A model generated the notes under the pieces. The model saw nothing but the letters and a program-made list of their open reading frames with translations. It was not told the DNA's origin and did no database searches. Both the position numbers and the translations under genes were made by a program. 64,000 nucleotides of DNA from Xanthobacter autotrophicus Py2 (GTDB lineage: Bacteria; Pseudomonadota; Alphaproteobacteria; Rhizobiales; Xanthobacteraceae), in NCBI GenBank assembly GCA_000017645.1, contig CP000781.1, positions 4,265,501-4,329,500 of the forward strand. The letters are read 5' to 3'. Each line of letters starts with the position of its first letter. Positions within the stretch are counted from its first letter, which is position 1. Positions 25,820 to 35,221 of the stretch are shown here, one piece after another.

Positions 25820-26572
25820 TCAGCGCCCGCCGGAAACCTTCAGGATGGCGCCGGTGGTGTAGCTTGCCGCATCCGAGAGCAGGTACAGCACCGCGTCGGC
25901 CACCTCGTCCGCGGTTCCGGCCCGGCCCATGGGCGTGGTCGGCACCAGCCGGTCCAGTCGGCCGGTGACGCCGCTGGTGTCGTGGATGTCGGTGGCGATG
26001 AGGCCCGGCGCCACCCCGTTCACCCGCACGCCCTCCCGCGCCAGCTCGCGGCCGAGGCCGATGGTGAAGCTGTCGATGGCGCCCTTGCTCGCGGCGTACC
26101 AGACATATTCGCCGGCCGAGCCCAGCGTCGCCGCCATGGAGGAGATGTTGACGATGGCGCCGCCCTTGCCCCCACGTGCCGTGGACATGCGCCTGACGGC
26201 CGCCTGCGCCACCAGCAGCGCGCCGGTGACATTGAGGTCGATGACGCGGGCGATCTCGGCGGGATCGGCATCCGCAAAAGCTGAGGCGCGGCCGGTGATG
26301 CCGGCGTTGTTGACGAGATGGGTCACCGGGCCGAGGCGGGCGTCGGTCTCGTCAAACAGGTGGGCGATGTCTGCGGGGACGGCCATGTCGCCCTTGATCA
26401 CCGCCACCTCGGCACCGTGGGCGCGAGCGGCTGCGGCGGTGGCCTCGGCTGCGGTGGCATCACTGGTGTAGTTCAGCGCGATCCGGCCATAGCCCGCCTT
26501 CGCGGCCCTGATCACGCAGGCGGCGCCGATGCCACGGCTGCCGCCTGTCACCACGAGCACCTTGTCGGTCAT
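25820..26572 (-). CDS. Short-chain dehydrogenase/reductase
   Basis: A classical SDR of 250 residues. The cofactor motif is TGGSRGIG (residues 9-16), followed by NNAG (near 92), catalytic Ser in NISSMAATLGSAG and the YAASK pair (Tyr and Lys near 160-164). The ending LYLLSDAASYTTGAILKVSGGR is typical of glucose/3-oxoacyl reductase-like SDRs. The substrate is unknown. Its start codon overlaps the stop of the terC gene (ATGA), so translation is probably coupled. Confidence 0.92.
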   Translation of the reverse strand: MTDKVLVVTGGSRGIGAACVIRAAKAGYGRIALNYTSDATAAEATAAAARAHGAEVAVIKGDMAVPADIAHLFDETDARLGPVTHLVNNAGITGRASAFADADPAEIARVIDLNVTGALLVAQAAVRRMSTARGGKGGAIVNISSMAATLGSAGEYVWYAASKGAIDSFTIGLGRELAREGVRVNGVAPGLIATDIHDTSGVTGRLDRLVPTTPMGRAGTADEVADAVLYLLSDAASYTTGAILKVSGGR

Positions 26573-27330
26573 TGCTGCTCCTCCGCGTGCCGCGCCGCGA
26601 TCCGCCGCCGGCGCCGGCCGGAGGCGGCGACGTTCAGCATCTCCACCATCACCGAGAAGGCCATGGCCGCATAGATGTAGCCCTTCGGGATGTGGGCGCC
26701 GAAACCGTCCGCCACCAGCGTGACGCCGATGAGCACGAGGAACGCCAGCGCCAGCATCTTGGTGGTGGGATGGGCGGCGATGAAGGCCGAAAGCGGGCCG
26801 GACGCGGCGAACATGATCGACACCGCGATGATCACCGCCAGCACCATGATGGCGAGGTGCTCCGCCATGCCGATGGCGGTGAGGATGGAGTCCACCGAGA
26901 ACACGAGGTCGAGCAGGATCACCTGCGCCACCACCGCCAGGAAGGCGCGCTGGGCGTAGGTGCCAGGGCCGTCGTCGGCCTCCAGCTCGTCCTCGCCCTC
27001 CAGCGCGCCGTGCATTTCCTGGGTGGCCTTGGCGATGAGGAAGGCACCGCCGCCCATGAGGATGATGTCGCGCCAGGAGAAATCGTGGCCGAAGGCGGAG
27101 AACAGGGTCTGCTGCAGGCCGATGAGCCAGGTGAGCGCGAACAGCAGCGCGATGCGCAGGATGAGCGCGGCGGACAGCCCCACCTGCCGCGCCCGCAGCG
27201 CCTGGGCCGGGGGCAGCTTCTGCACCACCAGGGAGATGAAGACCACATTGTCGATGCCGAGGATGATCTCCATGGCCGTGAGCGTCACGAGTGCCGCCCA
27301 GGCTTCCGGCGACGTAATCCAGTCCAGCAT
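26569..27330 (-). CDS. TerC family membrane protein
   Basis: A 253-residue TerC-family integral membrane protein with seven or more helices. Typical acidic-in-membrane motifs are IILGIDNVVFISLVV (near residue 22) and LLDLVFSVDSILTAIGM (near 150), whose aspartates are thought to handle divalent metal, probably manganese efflux as for the MeeF/Alx members. The C-terminus is strongly basic (GRRRRRIAARHAEEQQ). The start at 27330 (MLDWITSPEAW) is the family start. I did not find the yybP-ykoY riboswitch consensus upstream. It is translationally coupled to the SDR. Confidence 0.9.
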   Translation of the reverse strand: MLDWITSPEAWAALVTLTAMEIILGIDNVVFISLVVQKLPPAQALRARQVGLSAALILRIALLFALTWLIGLQQTLFSAFGHDFSWRDIILMGGGAFLIAKATQEMHGALEGEDELEADDGPGTYAQRAFLAVVAQVILLDLVFSVDSILTAIGMAEHLAIMVLAVIIAVSIMFAASGPLSAFIAAHPTTKMLALAFLVLIGVTLVADGFGAHIPKGYIYAAMAFSVMVEMLNVAASGRRRRRIAARHAEEQQ

Positions 27331-27590
27331 CCCATCCCCCAGCACTCAAGTCCGCGCCAGAATGGGGGAACTCGCGCGCACCGCAAGATGTCCGGTGCCG
27401 ATCGTCGCGCGAAAGGCGCCGCGCGTGCCGATGGGGCAACACGCCGCGCCGCTGCATCGTACCGGATCCTACGCCAAAGCCTTGCGGCGTGGCATCTTGT
27501 GGCCCTGACTCGGGGCTGCGCCGCCTTTTCTCGGCCCCAAGCTGGTTCTAGTGTGCGCTGCGCCGGAGACACGGCGGCGGGGAGGCTGCG

Positions 27591-28799
27591 ATGGCGCAAG
27601 AGGACATCCACCACGGCGATACCCACCGTGACGACCTTCACGAGGTGATCGTGGTGGGCGCGGGTCCGGCCGGGCTTGCCACCGCCCTGGGGCTCGCCGC
27701 GCGGGGCGTGCCCACGGCCCTTGTCACCGGACCCGATCGCGGGGCCGACCACCGCACCACGGCGCTGCTGGAAGGTTCGGTGCGCATCCTTGAGGATTTC
27801 GGCCTGTGGGCGGAGCTGGAGCCGCGCGCGGCGCCGTTGCGCGACATGCGCATCGCCGATGCCACCCGCCGGCTTGTGCGGGCGCCGGAAGTCACCTTCC
27901 GGTCGGCGGAAATCGGCCTGTCCACCTTCGGCTACAACATCGAGAACGATGCCCTGCGCAACGGCCTGCTTGCCAAGGCCATGCAGCAGCCCAACCTTCA
28001 CATCGCGCGCACCGCGCTGGAGCGCATCGAGTTTGCGGCCGACGCCCTTACCCTGCGTCTCGCGGACGGTTCCATCCTGCGCGCCCGCCTGGTGGTGGGG
28101 GCGGATGGACGCCAGTCGCGGGTGCGGGCGGCGGCGGGCATCCAGATGCGTACCCGGTCCTATCCGCAGGTGGCCTTCACCGCCACCGTGCGCCACACCC
28201 GCTCGCACGAGGACACCTCCACCGAATTCCACACCGAGACCGGTCCCTTCACCCTGGTGCCGCTGACGGGGGATCGTTCCTCCATCGTCTGCGTGGTCAC
28301 GGAGCGGGAGGCGATCCGTCTGCTCGGCCTCGACGACATGGCGCTGGCGCGGGAGCTGGAGGCGCGGGCCTCCTCCGTGCTCGGCCGCTTCGAGATGGAG
28401 GGCGGCCGCGGCGCCTTCCCGCTGGCGGCGGAGACGGCGGAGCGGCTGGTGGCGGATCGCATCGCCCTCATCAGCGAGGCCGCCCACATCATGCCGCCCA
28501 TCGGCGCGCAGGGCCTCAATCTCGGCCTGCGCGACGCAGGGGCATTGGTGGCCTTCGTGGCGGATGCCTTCGCCGGGGGCGAGGACGTGGGCGGGGAGGC
28601 GCTGCTGTCGCGCTATGCGGCGGCGCGTCAGCGCGACGTGTTCGGCCGCATGCGGGCGGTGGACCTGCTCAACCGTTCGCTCCTCTCGGACCTGCTGCCG
28701 ATCCAGGGCGTGCGCGGCTTCGGCCTCTATCTGCTCGACCGGGTGGGACCTCTCCGGCGCACGCTGATGCGGCTGGGCATCGGCGACAAGGCGGCCTGA
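27591..28799 (+). CDS. UbiH/UbiF-family FAD-dependent hydroxylase
   Basis: A flavoprotein monooxygenase of 402 residues. It shows the FAD dinucleotide motif VVGAGPAGLATALGLA (near residue 21), the second FAD/NADPH DG-motif VVGADGRQSRVR (near 168), and the C-terminal FAD-binding ISEAAHIMPPIGAQGLNLGLRDA (shown by its core GAQGLNLGLRDA, near 305). The family hydroxylates the ubiquinone ring, or related phenolic rings. The region between is more divergent than in UbiH itself, so the exact ring position cannot be assigned. It is divergent from terC and convergent with the AEC carrier. Confidence 0.9.
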   Translation: MAQEDIHHGDTHRDDLHEVIVVGAGPAGLATALGLAARGVPTALVTGPDRGADHRTTALLEGSVRILEDFGLWAELEPRAAPLRDMRIADATRRLVRAPEVTFRSAEIGLSTFGYNIENDALRNGLLAKAMQQPNLHIARTALERIEFAADALTLRLADGSILRARLVVGADGRQSRVRAAAGIQMRTRSYPQVAFTATVRHTRSHEDTSTEFHTETGPFTLVPLTGDRSSIVCVVTEREAIRLLGLDDMALARELEARASSVLGRFEMEGGRGAFPLAAETAERLVADRIALISEAAHIMPPIGAQGLNLGLRDAGALVAFVADAFAGGEDVGGEALLSRYAAARQRDVFGRMRAVDLLNRSLLSDLLPIQGVRGFGLYLLDRVGPLRRTLMRLGIGDKAA

Positions 28800-28818
28800 C
28801 GCGTCGGCTCCGGGGGCC

Positions 28819-29775
28819 TCAGAACAGGCTGAGCGGGATGAGGTGCCCGCGCAGCAGATAGAGCATGCCGGTCACCGTCACCACCGAGAACAGGGTGCCG
28901 AGGAGGACGGCGGCGGACGCCTCCTCCATGAACACATGGTACTGCCGCGCCAGCACGAACACGTTCAGCGCCGGCGGCAGCGCCGCCATCAGCAGCAGCG
29001 TCTCGGTCCAGACCTGCGAGAACGGCCCGAACAGGCTGAGCGACACCAGCGCGATCATCGGGTGCAGCACCAGCTTCAGCACCAGCAGAGGCCCCAGTTC
29101 CACCGGCACACGCTTCAGCGGCCGGAGCGCCACGGTGACGCCCAGCGCGAACAGCGCGCAGGGGGCGGCGGCATTGCGCAGGAAATCCAGCATGCGCGAC
29201 AGCGGCTCCGGCTCGCGGAACTCCAGCGCCGCTGCCAGGACCCCCAGCATGGTCGCAATGTTGAAGGGGTGGGTGAGAACCCGCTTCGCAATGAGGCCAA
29301 GGGTGTGCAGCAGGCTCTCGCCCCGCCCGCGCATGCTCATGAGCAGGGGCACGATGGTGAAGAACAGCAGGCTGTCGCAGGCGAAGATGAGCGCCGCCGG
29401 GGTGGCCGCCGCCTGACCGAGGGCGGCCAGCGTCAGGCCCGGCCCCATGTAGCCCACATTGGCATAGGCGCCGATGGTGACGGCGATGGCGGCCTCGCCT
29501 ACATGCCCGCGCCGAAAGTAAAGGCCGATGCCGAGCGCGATGAGGGAGGTGGTCGCCGTGGACGCCACCACCGCCAGGATGAAGGCGGGATTGGCCAGCT
29601 CGTGGATCGGCGTCTGCGCCACGATGCGATAGAACAGCGCCGGCAGCGCCACATAGATGACGAAGAAGGTCAGCCAGGCGAGCCCGCTTTCCGGCAGCCG
29701 GACCCGCCAGCCACAGAAATAGCCGAGGAAGATCAGCCCGAAGAAGGGAAAGGCGAGGCCGAACAGGTCGCTCAT
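28819..29775 (-). CDS. AEC family transporter (auxin efflux carrier-type)
   Basis: A 318-residue membrane protein with about ten helices of the auxin efflux carrier/malonate transporter family. The pattern includes FGLIFLGYFCGW at the N-terminus, YANVGYMGPGLTLAALG near residue 105 (the conserved crossover region) and a C-terminal bundle with LLMAALPPALNVFVLARQY. Bacterial relatives transport small organic acids or related solutes; the substrate here is unknown. ATG 29775 was chosen for the hydrophobic start MSDLFGLAFPF; the frame extends further upstream without support. It is convergent with the UbiH-type gene. Confidence 0.9.
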   Translation of the reverse strand: MSDLFGLAFPFFGLIFLGYFCGWRVRLPESGLAWLTFFVIYVALPALFYRIVAQTPIHELANPAFILAVVASTATTSLIALGIGLYFRRGHVGEAAIAVTIGAYANVGYMGPGLTLAALGQAAATPAALIFACDSLLFFTIVPLLMSMRGRGESLLHTLGLIAKRVLTHPFNIATMLGVLAAALEFREPEPLSRMLDFLRNAAAPCALFALGVTVALRPLKRVPVELGPLLVLKLVLHPMIALVSLSLFGPFSQVWTETLLLMAALPPALNVFVLARQYHVFMEEASAAVLLGTLFSVVTVTGMLYLLRGHLIPLSLF

Positions 29776-30129
29776 GGCGGCGCGCTCATGGGTGCGGGCT
29801 TTTCTTGGAGGGGCGTTGCAGGGCCGGCGGCACGGAAGCGCTTCTGGCAGGGGATGCCCGTGGCGCGTTACCTGATCCATAATCGGCGGGCGTGCCGATG
29901 AAAAGCGGGTGCCGCGCGCCGTCATCCTTCCGTTACGGTGACCTGACCTCCGCCAGGAGCCCCGGCGGGCATGCAGGGTCAACGCCGTCGTGCCGCAGCG
30001 TTTTTCCGCGTACAAGGGCTAGGTGCGCCTTGCGCGTGGCCCCCCTCGCCATGATATCAAGGGTCAAACAAGGATAGGGCGGGCGCGCTGAACCTGCCCC
30101 GCCCGTGCTGCGACGGATCGTTCCCGGCC
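29776..30129. other. Divergent region, 354 bases
   Basis: This lies between the AEC gene start and rsh. I looked for rpoZ, which precedes rsh in many relatives, and did not find it here. It should contain both promoters. No repeat, terminator or RNA stem stands out. Confidence 0.5.
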
Positions 30130-32358
30130 ATGATGCGCCAATACGAACTCGTCGAGCGCGTTCGACGGTATAATCCCAACACCGACGAGGCGCTGCTCGA
30201 CCGCGCCTATGTGTATGCCATGCGCGCGCACGGCAGCCAGCTGCGCGCGTCCGGCGACCCCTATTTCTCCCATCCCCTGGAAGTCGCGGCGATCCTCACC
30301 GATCTCAAGCTGGACGATGCCACCATCGTCTCGGCCCTGCTGCACGACACCATCGAGGATACGAGCGCCACCAAGGTGGAGATCGAGCGCCTGTTCGGTC
30401 ACCAGATCGCGACGCTGGTGGAGGGCCTCACCAAGATCAAGAAGCTGGACCTCGTCTCCAAGCAGGCCAAGCAGGCGGAAAACCTGCGCAAGCTGCTCCT
30501 CGCCATCGCCGACGACGTGCGGGTGCTCCTCGTCAAGCTCGCCGACCGTCTCCACAACATGCGTACCCTGAAGTGGGTGCCGCCGGAGAAGCGCGATCGC
30601 GTGGCGCAGGAGACGCTGGACATCTACGCCCCGCTCGCCGCCCGCATGGGCATGCAGGACATGCGCGAGGAACTGGAGGACCTGTCCTTCCGCCAGCTCT
30701 CGCCGGAGGCCTACGAATCCATCGCCGAGAGGGTCTCGGAACTGCGCCAGGGCAACGGCGCCGTGGTGCAGGAGATCGAGCGCGAGCTGAAGGACGAGCT
30801 GGAACGGCGCGGCATCGCGGCCGAGGTGAAGGGGCGTGAGAAGCGGCCGTATTCCATCTGGGGCAAGATGGAGCGCAAGGCCATCGGCTTCGAGCAATTG
30901 TCCGACCTCTACGGCTTCCGCGTCATCGTCGGCTCGGTGGAGGACTGCTATCGCGCTCTGGGGGTGATCCACACCAAGTGGGCCATTGTGCCCGGCCGCT
31001 TCAAGGACTACATCTCCACCCCCAAGCCCAACGACTACCGCTCGCTCCACACCACGGTGGTGGGACCGCGCCGGCAGCGGGTCGAGATGCAGATCCGCAC
31101 CCGGGACATGGAGGAGATCGCCGAATACGGCATCGCCGCCCACGCCCTCTACAAGGATGCGTCCGGCGCGCCGGGGGCCATGCTCTCCCACGAGAGCCGG
31201 GCCTACGCCTGGCTGCGCAAGACCATCGAGAACCTGTCGCAGGGCCTCTCGCCGGAGGAGTTCCTGGAGCACACCAAGCTCGAGCTGTTCCACGACCAGG
31301 TGTTCTGCTTCACCCCCAAGGGGCGGCTGATCGCGCTGCCGCGCAAGGCGACGCCCATCGATTTCGCCTATGCCGTGCATACCGACGTGGGCAATACGGC
31401 GGTGGGCTGCAAGATCAACGGCTCCATCGCGCCCCTGGTGTCGGAGCTGAAGAACGGCGACGAGGTGGAGATCATCACCTCCAAGGCGCAGACGCCGCCC
31501 GGCGCGTGGGAGACCATCGCCGTCACCGGCAAGGCGCGGGCCGCCGTGCGCCGTGCGACCCGCACCGCCGTTCGCGCCCAATATGCCGGCCTCGGCCGCA
31601 AGATCGCCGAGCGGGCTTTTGCCAAGGCCGGCAAGGTGTTCTCGGAGGATGCGGTGGCCAAGGGCACGCCGCGCCTCGCCCGCACCGCCGCCGAGGACGT
31701 GTTCGCCGCCGTGGGCCGGGGCGAGATCAAGACCGAGGATCTCATCCGCGCCGTCTATCCCGACTGGCAGCCGCCGCGCGCGGAAGACCGCACCGACCGT
31801 CAGATCAACGGCGAGGGCTGGTTCGAGCTGAAGCGCGGCCACAACCTCAAGTTCAAGATCCCCGAGGGCGCCAAACCGCGGGATGGGGAGGATGCCGAGC
31901 GTCTCGACGCCATTCCCATACGCGGCATCAACGGTGAGCTTCCGGTGCGATTCGCGCCGGAGGGCGGCGCCGTGCCTGGCGACCGCATCGTCGGCATTCT
32001 CACGCCGGGGGAGGGGATCACCATCTACCCGATCCAGTCGCCGTCCCTGCAGAGTTTCGAGGATGCGCCCGAGCGCTGGCTCGACGTGCGCTGGGACGTG
32101 GACGAGCTGTCGGATGGCCGCTTCCCGGCCCGCATCATCGTGACCGCCCGCAACGCACCCGGCTCGCTGGCCCAGGTGGCCGGCGCCATCGGCGATCGCG
32201 GCGGCAATATCGACGGTCTCCAGATGCGCTCCCGCTCGGCGGATTTCCACGAGATGGTGATCGACATCGAGGTGTTCGACCTCAGGCACCTCAACACCAT
32301 CATGGCGGACCTGAAGGCCCGCGAGGTGGTGGCCCAGGTGGAGCGCGTGAACGGCTGA
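30130..32358 (+). CDS. rsh: Bifunctional (p)ppGpp synthetase/hydrolase
   Basis: A full-length RelA/SpoT homolog of 742 residues, the usual single long Rsh of Alphaproteobacteria. The N-terminal HD hydrolase domain is intact (SHPLEVAAIL, LLHDTIEDT, LADRLHNMRTL). The synthetase domain has YGFRVIVGSVEDCYRALG and KPNDYRSLHTTV. The TGS domain starts near residue 390 (FCFTPKGRLIALPRKATPIDFAYAVHT, core PIDFAYAVHT). A C-terminal ACT domain follows (IIVTARNAPGSLAQVAGAIG). Both activities are therefore expected. It governs the stringent response. It is followed by pdxJ after 58 bases. Confidence 0.96.
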   Translation: MMRQYELVERVRRYNPNTDEALLDRAYVYAMRAHGSQLRASGDPYFSHPLEVAAILTDLKLDDATIVSALLHDTIEDTSATKVEIERLFGHQIATLVEGLTKIKKLDLVSKQAKQAENLRKLLLAIADDVRVLLVKLADRLHNMRTLKWVPPEKRDRVAQETLDIYAPLAARMGMQDMREELEDLSFRQLSPEAYESIAERVSELRQGNGAVVQEIERELKDELERRGIAAEVKGREKRPYSIWGKMERKAIGFEQLSDLYGFRVIVGSVEDCYRALGVIHTKWAIVPGRFKDYISTPKPNDYRSLHTTVVGPRRQRVEMQIRTRDMEEIAEYGIAAHALYKDASGAPGAMLSHESRAYAWLRKTIENLSQGLSPEEFLEHTKLELFHDQVFCFTPKGRLIALPRKATPIDFAYAVHTDVGNTAVGCKINGSIAPLVSELKNGDEVEIITSKAQTPPGAWETIAVTGKARAAVRRATRTAVRAQYAGLGRKIAERAFAKAGKVFSEDAVAKGTPRLARTAAEDVFAAVGRGEIKTEDLIRAVYPDWQPPRAEDRTDRQINGEGWFELKRGHNLKFKIPEGAKPRDGEDAERLDAIPIRGINGELPVRFAPEGGAVPGDRIVGILTPGEGITIYPIQSPSLQSFEDAPERWLDVRWDVDELSDGRFPARIIVTARNAPGSLAQVAGAIGDRGGNIDGLQMRSRSADFHEMVIDIEVFDLRHLNTIMADLKAREVVAQVERVNG

Positions 32359-32416
32359 CCCGCTGCGAGCGGGGCGCGCCCATCCATAAGCCGCAGCGGA
32401 GCAGGGAGCAGGGACG

Positions 32417-33190
32417 ATGGCGGTGCTGAAGCCGGTGCGGCTCGGAGTGAACGTCGATCACGTGGCGACGGTGCGCAACGCGCGCGGCGGCGCCCTTCCC
32501 GACCCGGTGCGCGCCGCCGCCCTCGCCAAGGCCGCCGGAGCCCATGGCATCACCGCCCACTTGCGCGAAGACCGCCGCCACATCCGCGACGCGGACATGG
32601 AGCGGCTGAAGGCCGAGATCGACCTGCCGCTCAATTTCGAGATGGCGGCGACTGACGAGATGGTTGCCATCGCCTGCCGCGTCCGTCCCAACGCCTGCTG
32701 CCTGGTGCCCGAGCGGCGCGAGGAGCGCACCACCGAGGGTGGGCTCGATGCTGCCGGCCAGCGGGCGGAGCTTGCGCCCCGGATCGCCCGGCTGAAGGCG
32801 GCGGGCATCCGCGTCTCCCTGTTCATCGCGGCGGATCCGGCCCAGATCGCGGCGGCGGCCGAGCTCGGCGCGGACATCGTGGAACTGCACACCGGCGCCT
32901 GGTGCGACGCGGTGACGGAAGGCCGGCATGTGGAGGCCGAGGCCGAGTTCGTGCGGCTGAAGGCCGGGGCGCGGCAGGCGGCGGGGCTCGGGCTGGAGGT
33001 CCATGCGGGCCACGGCCTCGACTATGCCACCGCCGAGCGCATCGCCGCCTTCCCGCAGATCGTGGAGCTGAACATCGGCCACTTCCTCATCGGCGAGGCC
33101 ATTTTCGTGGGGCTCGACCAGGCCATTGCGCGCATGAGGGCGGCCATCGCGGCGGGCCGGGCCGCCGTCGGGGACGGCGCGGCGGCATGA
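32417..33190 (+). CDS. pdxJ: Pyridoxine 5'-phosphate synthase
   Basis: PdxJ condenses 3-amino-1-hydroxyacetone phosphate with deoxyxylulose phosphate to make pyridoxine 5'-phosphate (vitamin B6). The 257-residue TIM-barrel protein shows [16 protein letters not shown] at the N-terminus, the catalytic Glu/His loop [17 protein letters not shown] sequence ([13 protein letters not shown], near residue 45) and [15 protein letters not shown]. The C-terminal phosphate site is [17 protein letters not shown]. All family features are present. The stop overlaps the acpS start (ATGA), so the two are translationally coupled. Confidence 0.97.
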   Translation: MAVLKPVRLGVNVDHVATVRNARGGALPDPVRAAALAKAAGAHGITAHLREDRRHIRDADMERLKAEIDLPLNFEMAATDEMVAIACRVRPNACCLVPERREERTTEGGLDAAGQRAELAPRIARLKAAGIRVSLFIAADPAQIAAAAELGADIVELHTGAWCDAVTEGRHVEAEAEFVRLKAGARQAAGLGLEVHAGHGLDYATAERIAAFPQIVELNIGHFLIGEAIFVGLDQAIARMRAAIAAGRAAVGDGAAA

Positions 33191-33594
33191 TCATCGGCAT
33201 CGGCTCGGACTTCTCGGACGCCCGGCGCATCGCCCGCTCCATCGAGCGGTTCGGCGACCGGTTCCTCGACCGGGTGTTCACGCCTGGAGAGCGGCGCAAG
33301 GCGGATCAGCGCAAGCTGCGCGCCGAGACCTACGCCAAGCGCTTTGCTGCCAAGGAAGCCTGCTCCAAGGCGCTGGGCACCGGCCTCAGCCACGGCGTGT
33401 TCTGGCGCGACATGGAGGTGGTGAACCTGCCGTCCGGCCAGCCGACCCTGATGCTCACCGGAGGCGCCGCCCGCCGCCTCGCCGCGCTGGTGCCGGACGG
33501 CTATGAGCCGCACATCCATCTGTCCCTTACCGACGAGGGGCCGCTGACAGCGGCCTATGTGATCATATCGGCGGTACCCAAGACGGGCGTGTGA
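33187..33594 (+). CDS. acpS: Holo-[acyl-carrier-protein] synthase
   Basis: A 135-residue 4'-phosphopantetheinyl transferase that activates acyl carrier protein using CoA. The two metal/CoA motifs are seen: [13 protein letters not shown] (the usual form is GIGTDI, with Asp as ligand) and [18 protein letters not shown], with the Glu ligand in AAKEA. The conserved [10 protein letters not shown] follows. The start overlaps the pdxJ stop. The lepB start is 167 bases downstream, so lepB may have its own promoter in that gap. Confidence 0.96.
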   Translation: MIIGIGSDFSDARRIARSIERFGDRFLDRVFTPGERRKADQRKLRAETYAKRFAAKEACSKALGTGLSHGVFWRDMEVVNLPSGQPTLMLTGGAARRLAALVPDGYEPHIHLSLTDEGPLTAAYVIISAVPKTGV

Positions 33595-33761
33595 CCCAGC
33601 GGGAGGCGCCGGGACGTGCGTTGCCGGGAGCCGACGAAGCCTCTATAGGGGCCATCAAGCGACCTTGGCCCTGTGGACACGGGCGCCGATCCGGCGTCTC
33701 TCCTCAGTTTCGGCGCAGTTTCATCTACCCTGCGCCTCACCCGGGATTTTTTGGACAACAG

Positions 33762-34514
33762 ATGACCGCGACCAGCGACTCCAAGAAGGACGGCGGTTTC
33801 CTCGAAACCGTCCGCGTGATCGTCCATGCGCTTCTGATTGCGCTGGTGATCCGGACCTTCCTGTTCCAGCCTTTCAACATCCCGTCCGGGTCCATGAAGG
33901 ACACCCTGCTGATCGGCGACTATCTCTTCGTCTCCAAGTACAGCTACGGCTATTCGCGCTTCTCGATCCCATTCTCGCCCAACCTGTTCTCCGGCCGCAT
34001 CTTCGGCTCGGAGCCCACGCGCGGCGACGTGGTGGTGTTCAAGCTGCCGCGCGACAACGAGACGGACTACATCAAGCGCGTCATCGGCATGCCCGGCGAC
34101 AAGATCCAGATGATCGGTGGCCTTTTGCACATCAACGGCACGCCGGTGCAGCGTGAGCGCCTTCCCGACGTGTCGGAGGATGACGGCACCGGCCGCAAGG
34201 TCCCGGTGAAGCGCTGGCGCGAGACCCTGCCCAACGGCGTCTCCTTCGAGACCCTCGATCTGGTGGATAACGGCTTCTACGACAACACCCCCGTCTATGA
34301 CGTGCCTCCGGGCCACTACTTCATGATGGGCGATAATCGTGATAACTCGGCGGACAGCCGGGTTTTGAGCCAGGTCGGCTACGTTCCCTTCGAGAATCTC
34401 ATCGGCAAGGCGCAGGTGATCTTCTTCTCGGTCGACGAGGGCGCGTCCGCGTGGCAGGTTTGGACTTGGCCTTGGACGGTGCGATGGGATCGGCTGTTCT
34501 CTCGGGTACATTGA
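33762..34514 (+). CDS. lepB: Signal peptidase I
   Basis: Membrane serine protease of 250 residues that removes Sec and Tat signal peptides. A single N-terminal transmembrane helix (VIVHALLIALVIRTFLF) anchors it. The catalytic Ser is in FNIPSGSMKDTLLIGDY (near residue 42) and the general base Lys in DYIKRVIGMPGD (near 108). The box GHYFMMGDNRDNSADSR closes the fold. The ATG at 33762 is the right start; a longer frame back to 33591 has no homology. The C-terminal end overlaps the start of rnc by 31 or 64 bases, depending on the rnc start. Confidence 0.96.
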   Translation: MTATSDSKKDGGFLETVRVIVHALLIALVIRTFLFQPFNIPSGSMKDTLLIGDYLFVSKYSYGYSRFSIPFSPNLFSGRIFGSEPTRGDVVVFKLPRDNETDYIKRVIGMPGDKIQMIGGLLHINGTPVQRERLPDVSEDDGTGRKVPVKRWRETLPNGVSFETLDLVDNGFYDNTPVYDVPPGHYFMMGDNRDNSADSRVLSQVGYVPFENLIGKAQVIFFSVDEGASAWQVWTWPWTVRWDRLFSRVH

Positions 34515-35221
34515 ACGCGGTGGGCTCTGACCTCGCGTCCGTAGAAGAGCGGATCGGATATCGCTTCCGTGACCGGTCGATCCTTGAGCTCGCGCTCTCC
34601 CACATCAGCGCCGTGAAAGGCGAGGCTCCGCGCCTGCGCTCCTACCAGCGCATGGAGTTCCTGGGCGACCACGTGCTCGGCTCGGTGGTGTCGCACATGC
34701 TCTATCTTGCCTTCCCGGAAGGGGAGGAGGGCGAGCTTTCGCGCCGGCTCGCCGAACTGGTGCGCGAGGAGGCCTGCGCCGAGGTGGCGCAGGACATGGA
34801 TCTCGGCCCCTTCATCCGCCTTGGCCCCGGCGAGAGCCAGTCCGGCGCCCACAAGCGGCGGGCCATCCTTGCCGATGTGGCGGAAGGCGTGGTGGCGGCG
34901 GTGTTCCTCGACGGTGGCTACGAGGCGGCCCACCAGGTGGTGGAGCGCTTCTGGCGACCCCGCCTGGAGACCCCGCGCCGGCCGCTGCGGGACGCCAAGA
35001 CGGTGTTGCAGGAATGGGCGCAGGCCCGCGGCCTGCCGCCGCCTTCCTATCGCGAGGTGACCCGTTCCGGTCCGGACCACGCCCCCCGCTTCACGGTGGC
35101 GGTGGATCTTCCGGGCCTGGCCTCCGAGCAGGCGGACGGGGCCTCCAAGCAGAATGCGCAGAAGGCGGCAGCCGCCGCTTTCCTCGTCCGTGAGGGCGTG
35201 TGGAAAAAGGACGAGTCGTGA
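34484..35221 (+). CDS. rnc: Ribonuclease III
   Basis: A dsRNA endonuclease for rRNA and mRNA processing. The catalytic domain has the signature RMEFLGDHVLGSVV (acidic residues of the first site) and LADVAEGVVAAVFLDGG (the second Asp/Glu pair). The C-terminal dsRNA-binding domain is visible in DAKTVLQEWAQARG and in the Ala-rich QNAQKAAAAAFLV. The start is ambiguous: ATG 34484 (MGSAVLSG) has a GGA eight bases upstream and overlaps lepB by 31 bases; GTG 34451 gives 11 more residues. The stop shares a base with the era start (TGATG), so the two are coupled. Confidence 0.95.
   Translation: MGSAVLSGTLNAVGSDLASVEERIGYRFRDRSILELALSHISAVKGEAPRLRSYQRMEFLGDHVLGSVVSHMLYLAFPEGEEGELSRRLAELVREEACAEVAQDMDLGPFIRLGPGESQSGAHKRRAILADVAEGVVAAVFLDGGYEAAHQVVERFWRPRLETPRRPLRDAKTVLQEWAQARGLPPPSYREVTRSGPDHAPRFTVAVDLPGLASEQADGASKQNAQKAAAAAFLVREGVWKKDES

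Noticed and set aside
27331..27590. Manganese riboswitch upstream of terC
   Set aside because: I could not find the yybP-ykoY consensus loops in the leader of the terC gene.
29776..30129. rpoZ upstream of rsh
   Set aside because: The gap has no sequence like the omega subunit N-terminus; only short unsupported frames are present.
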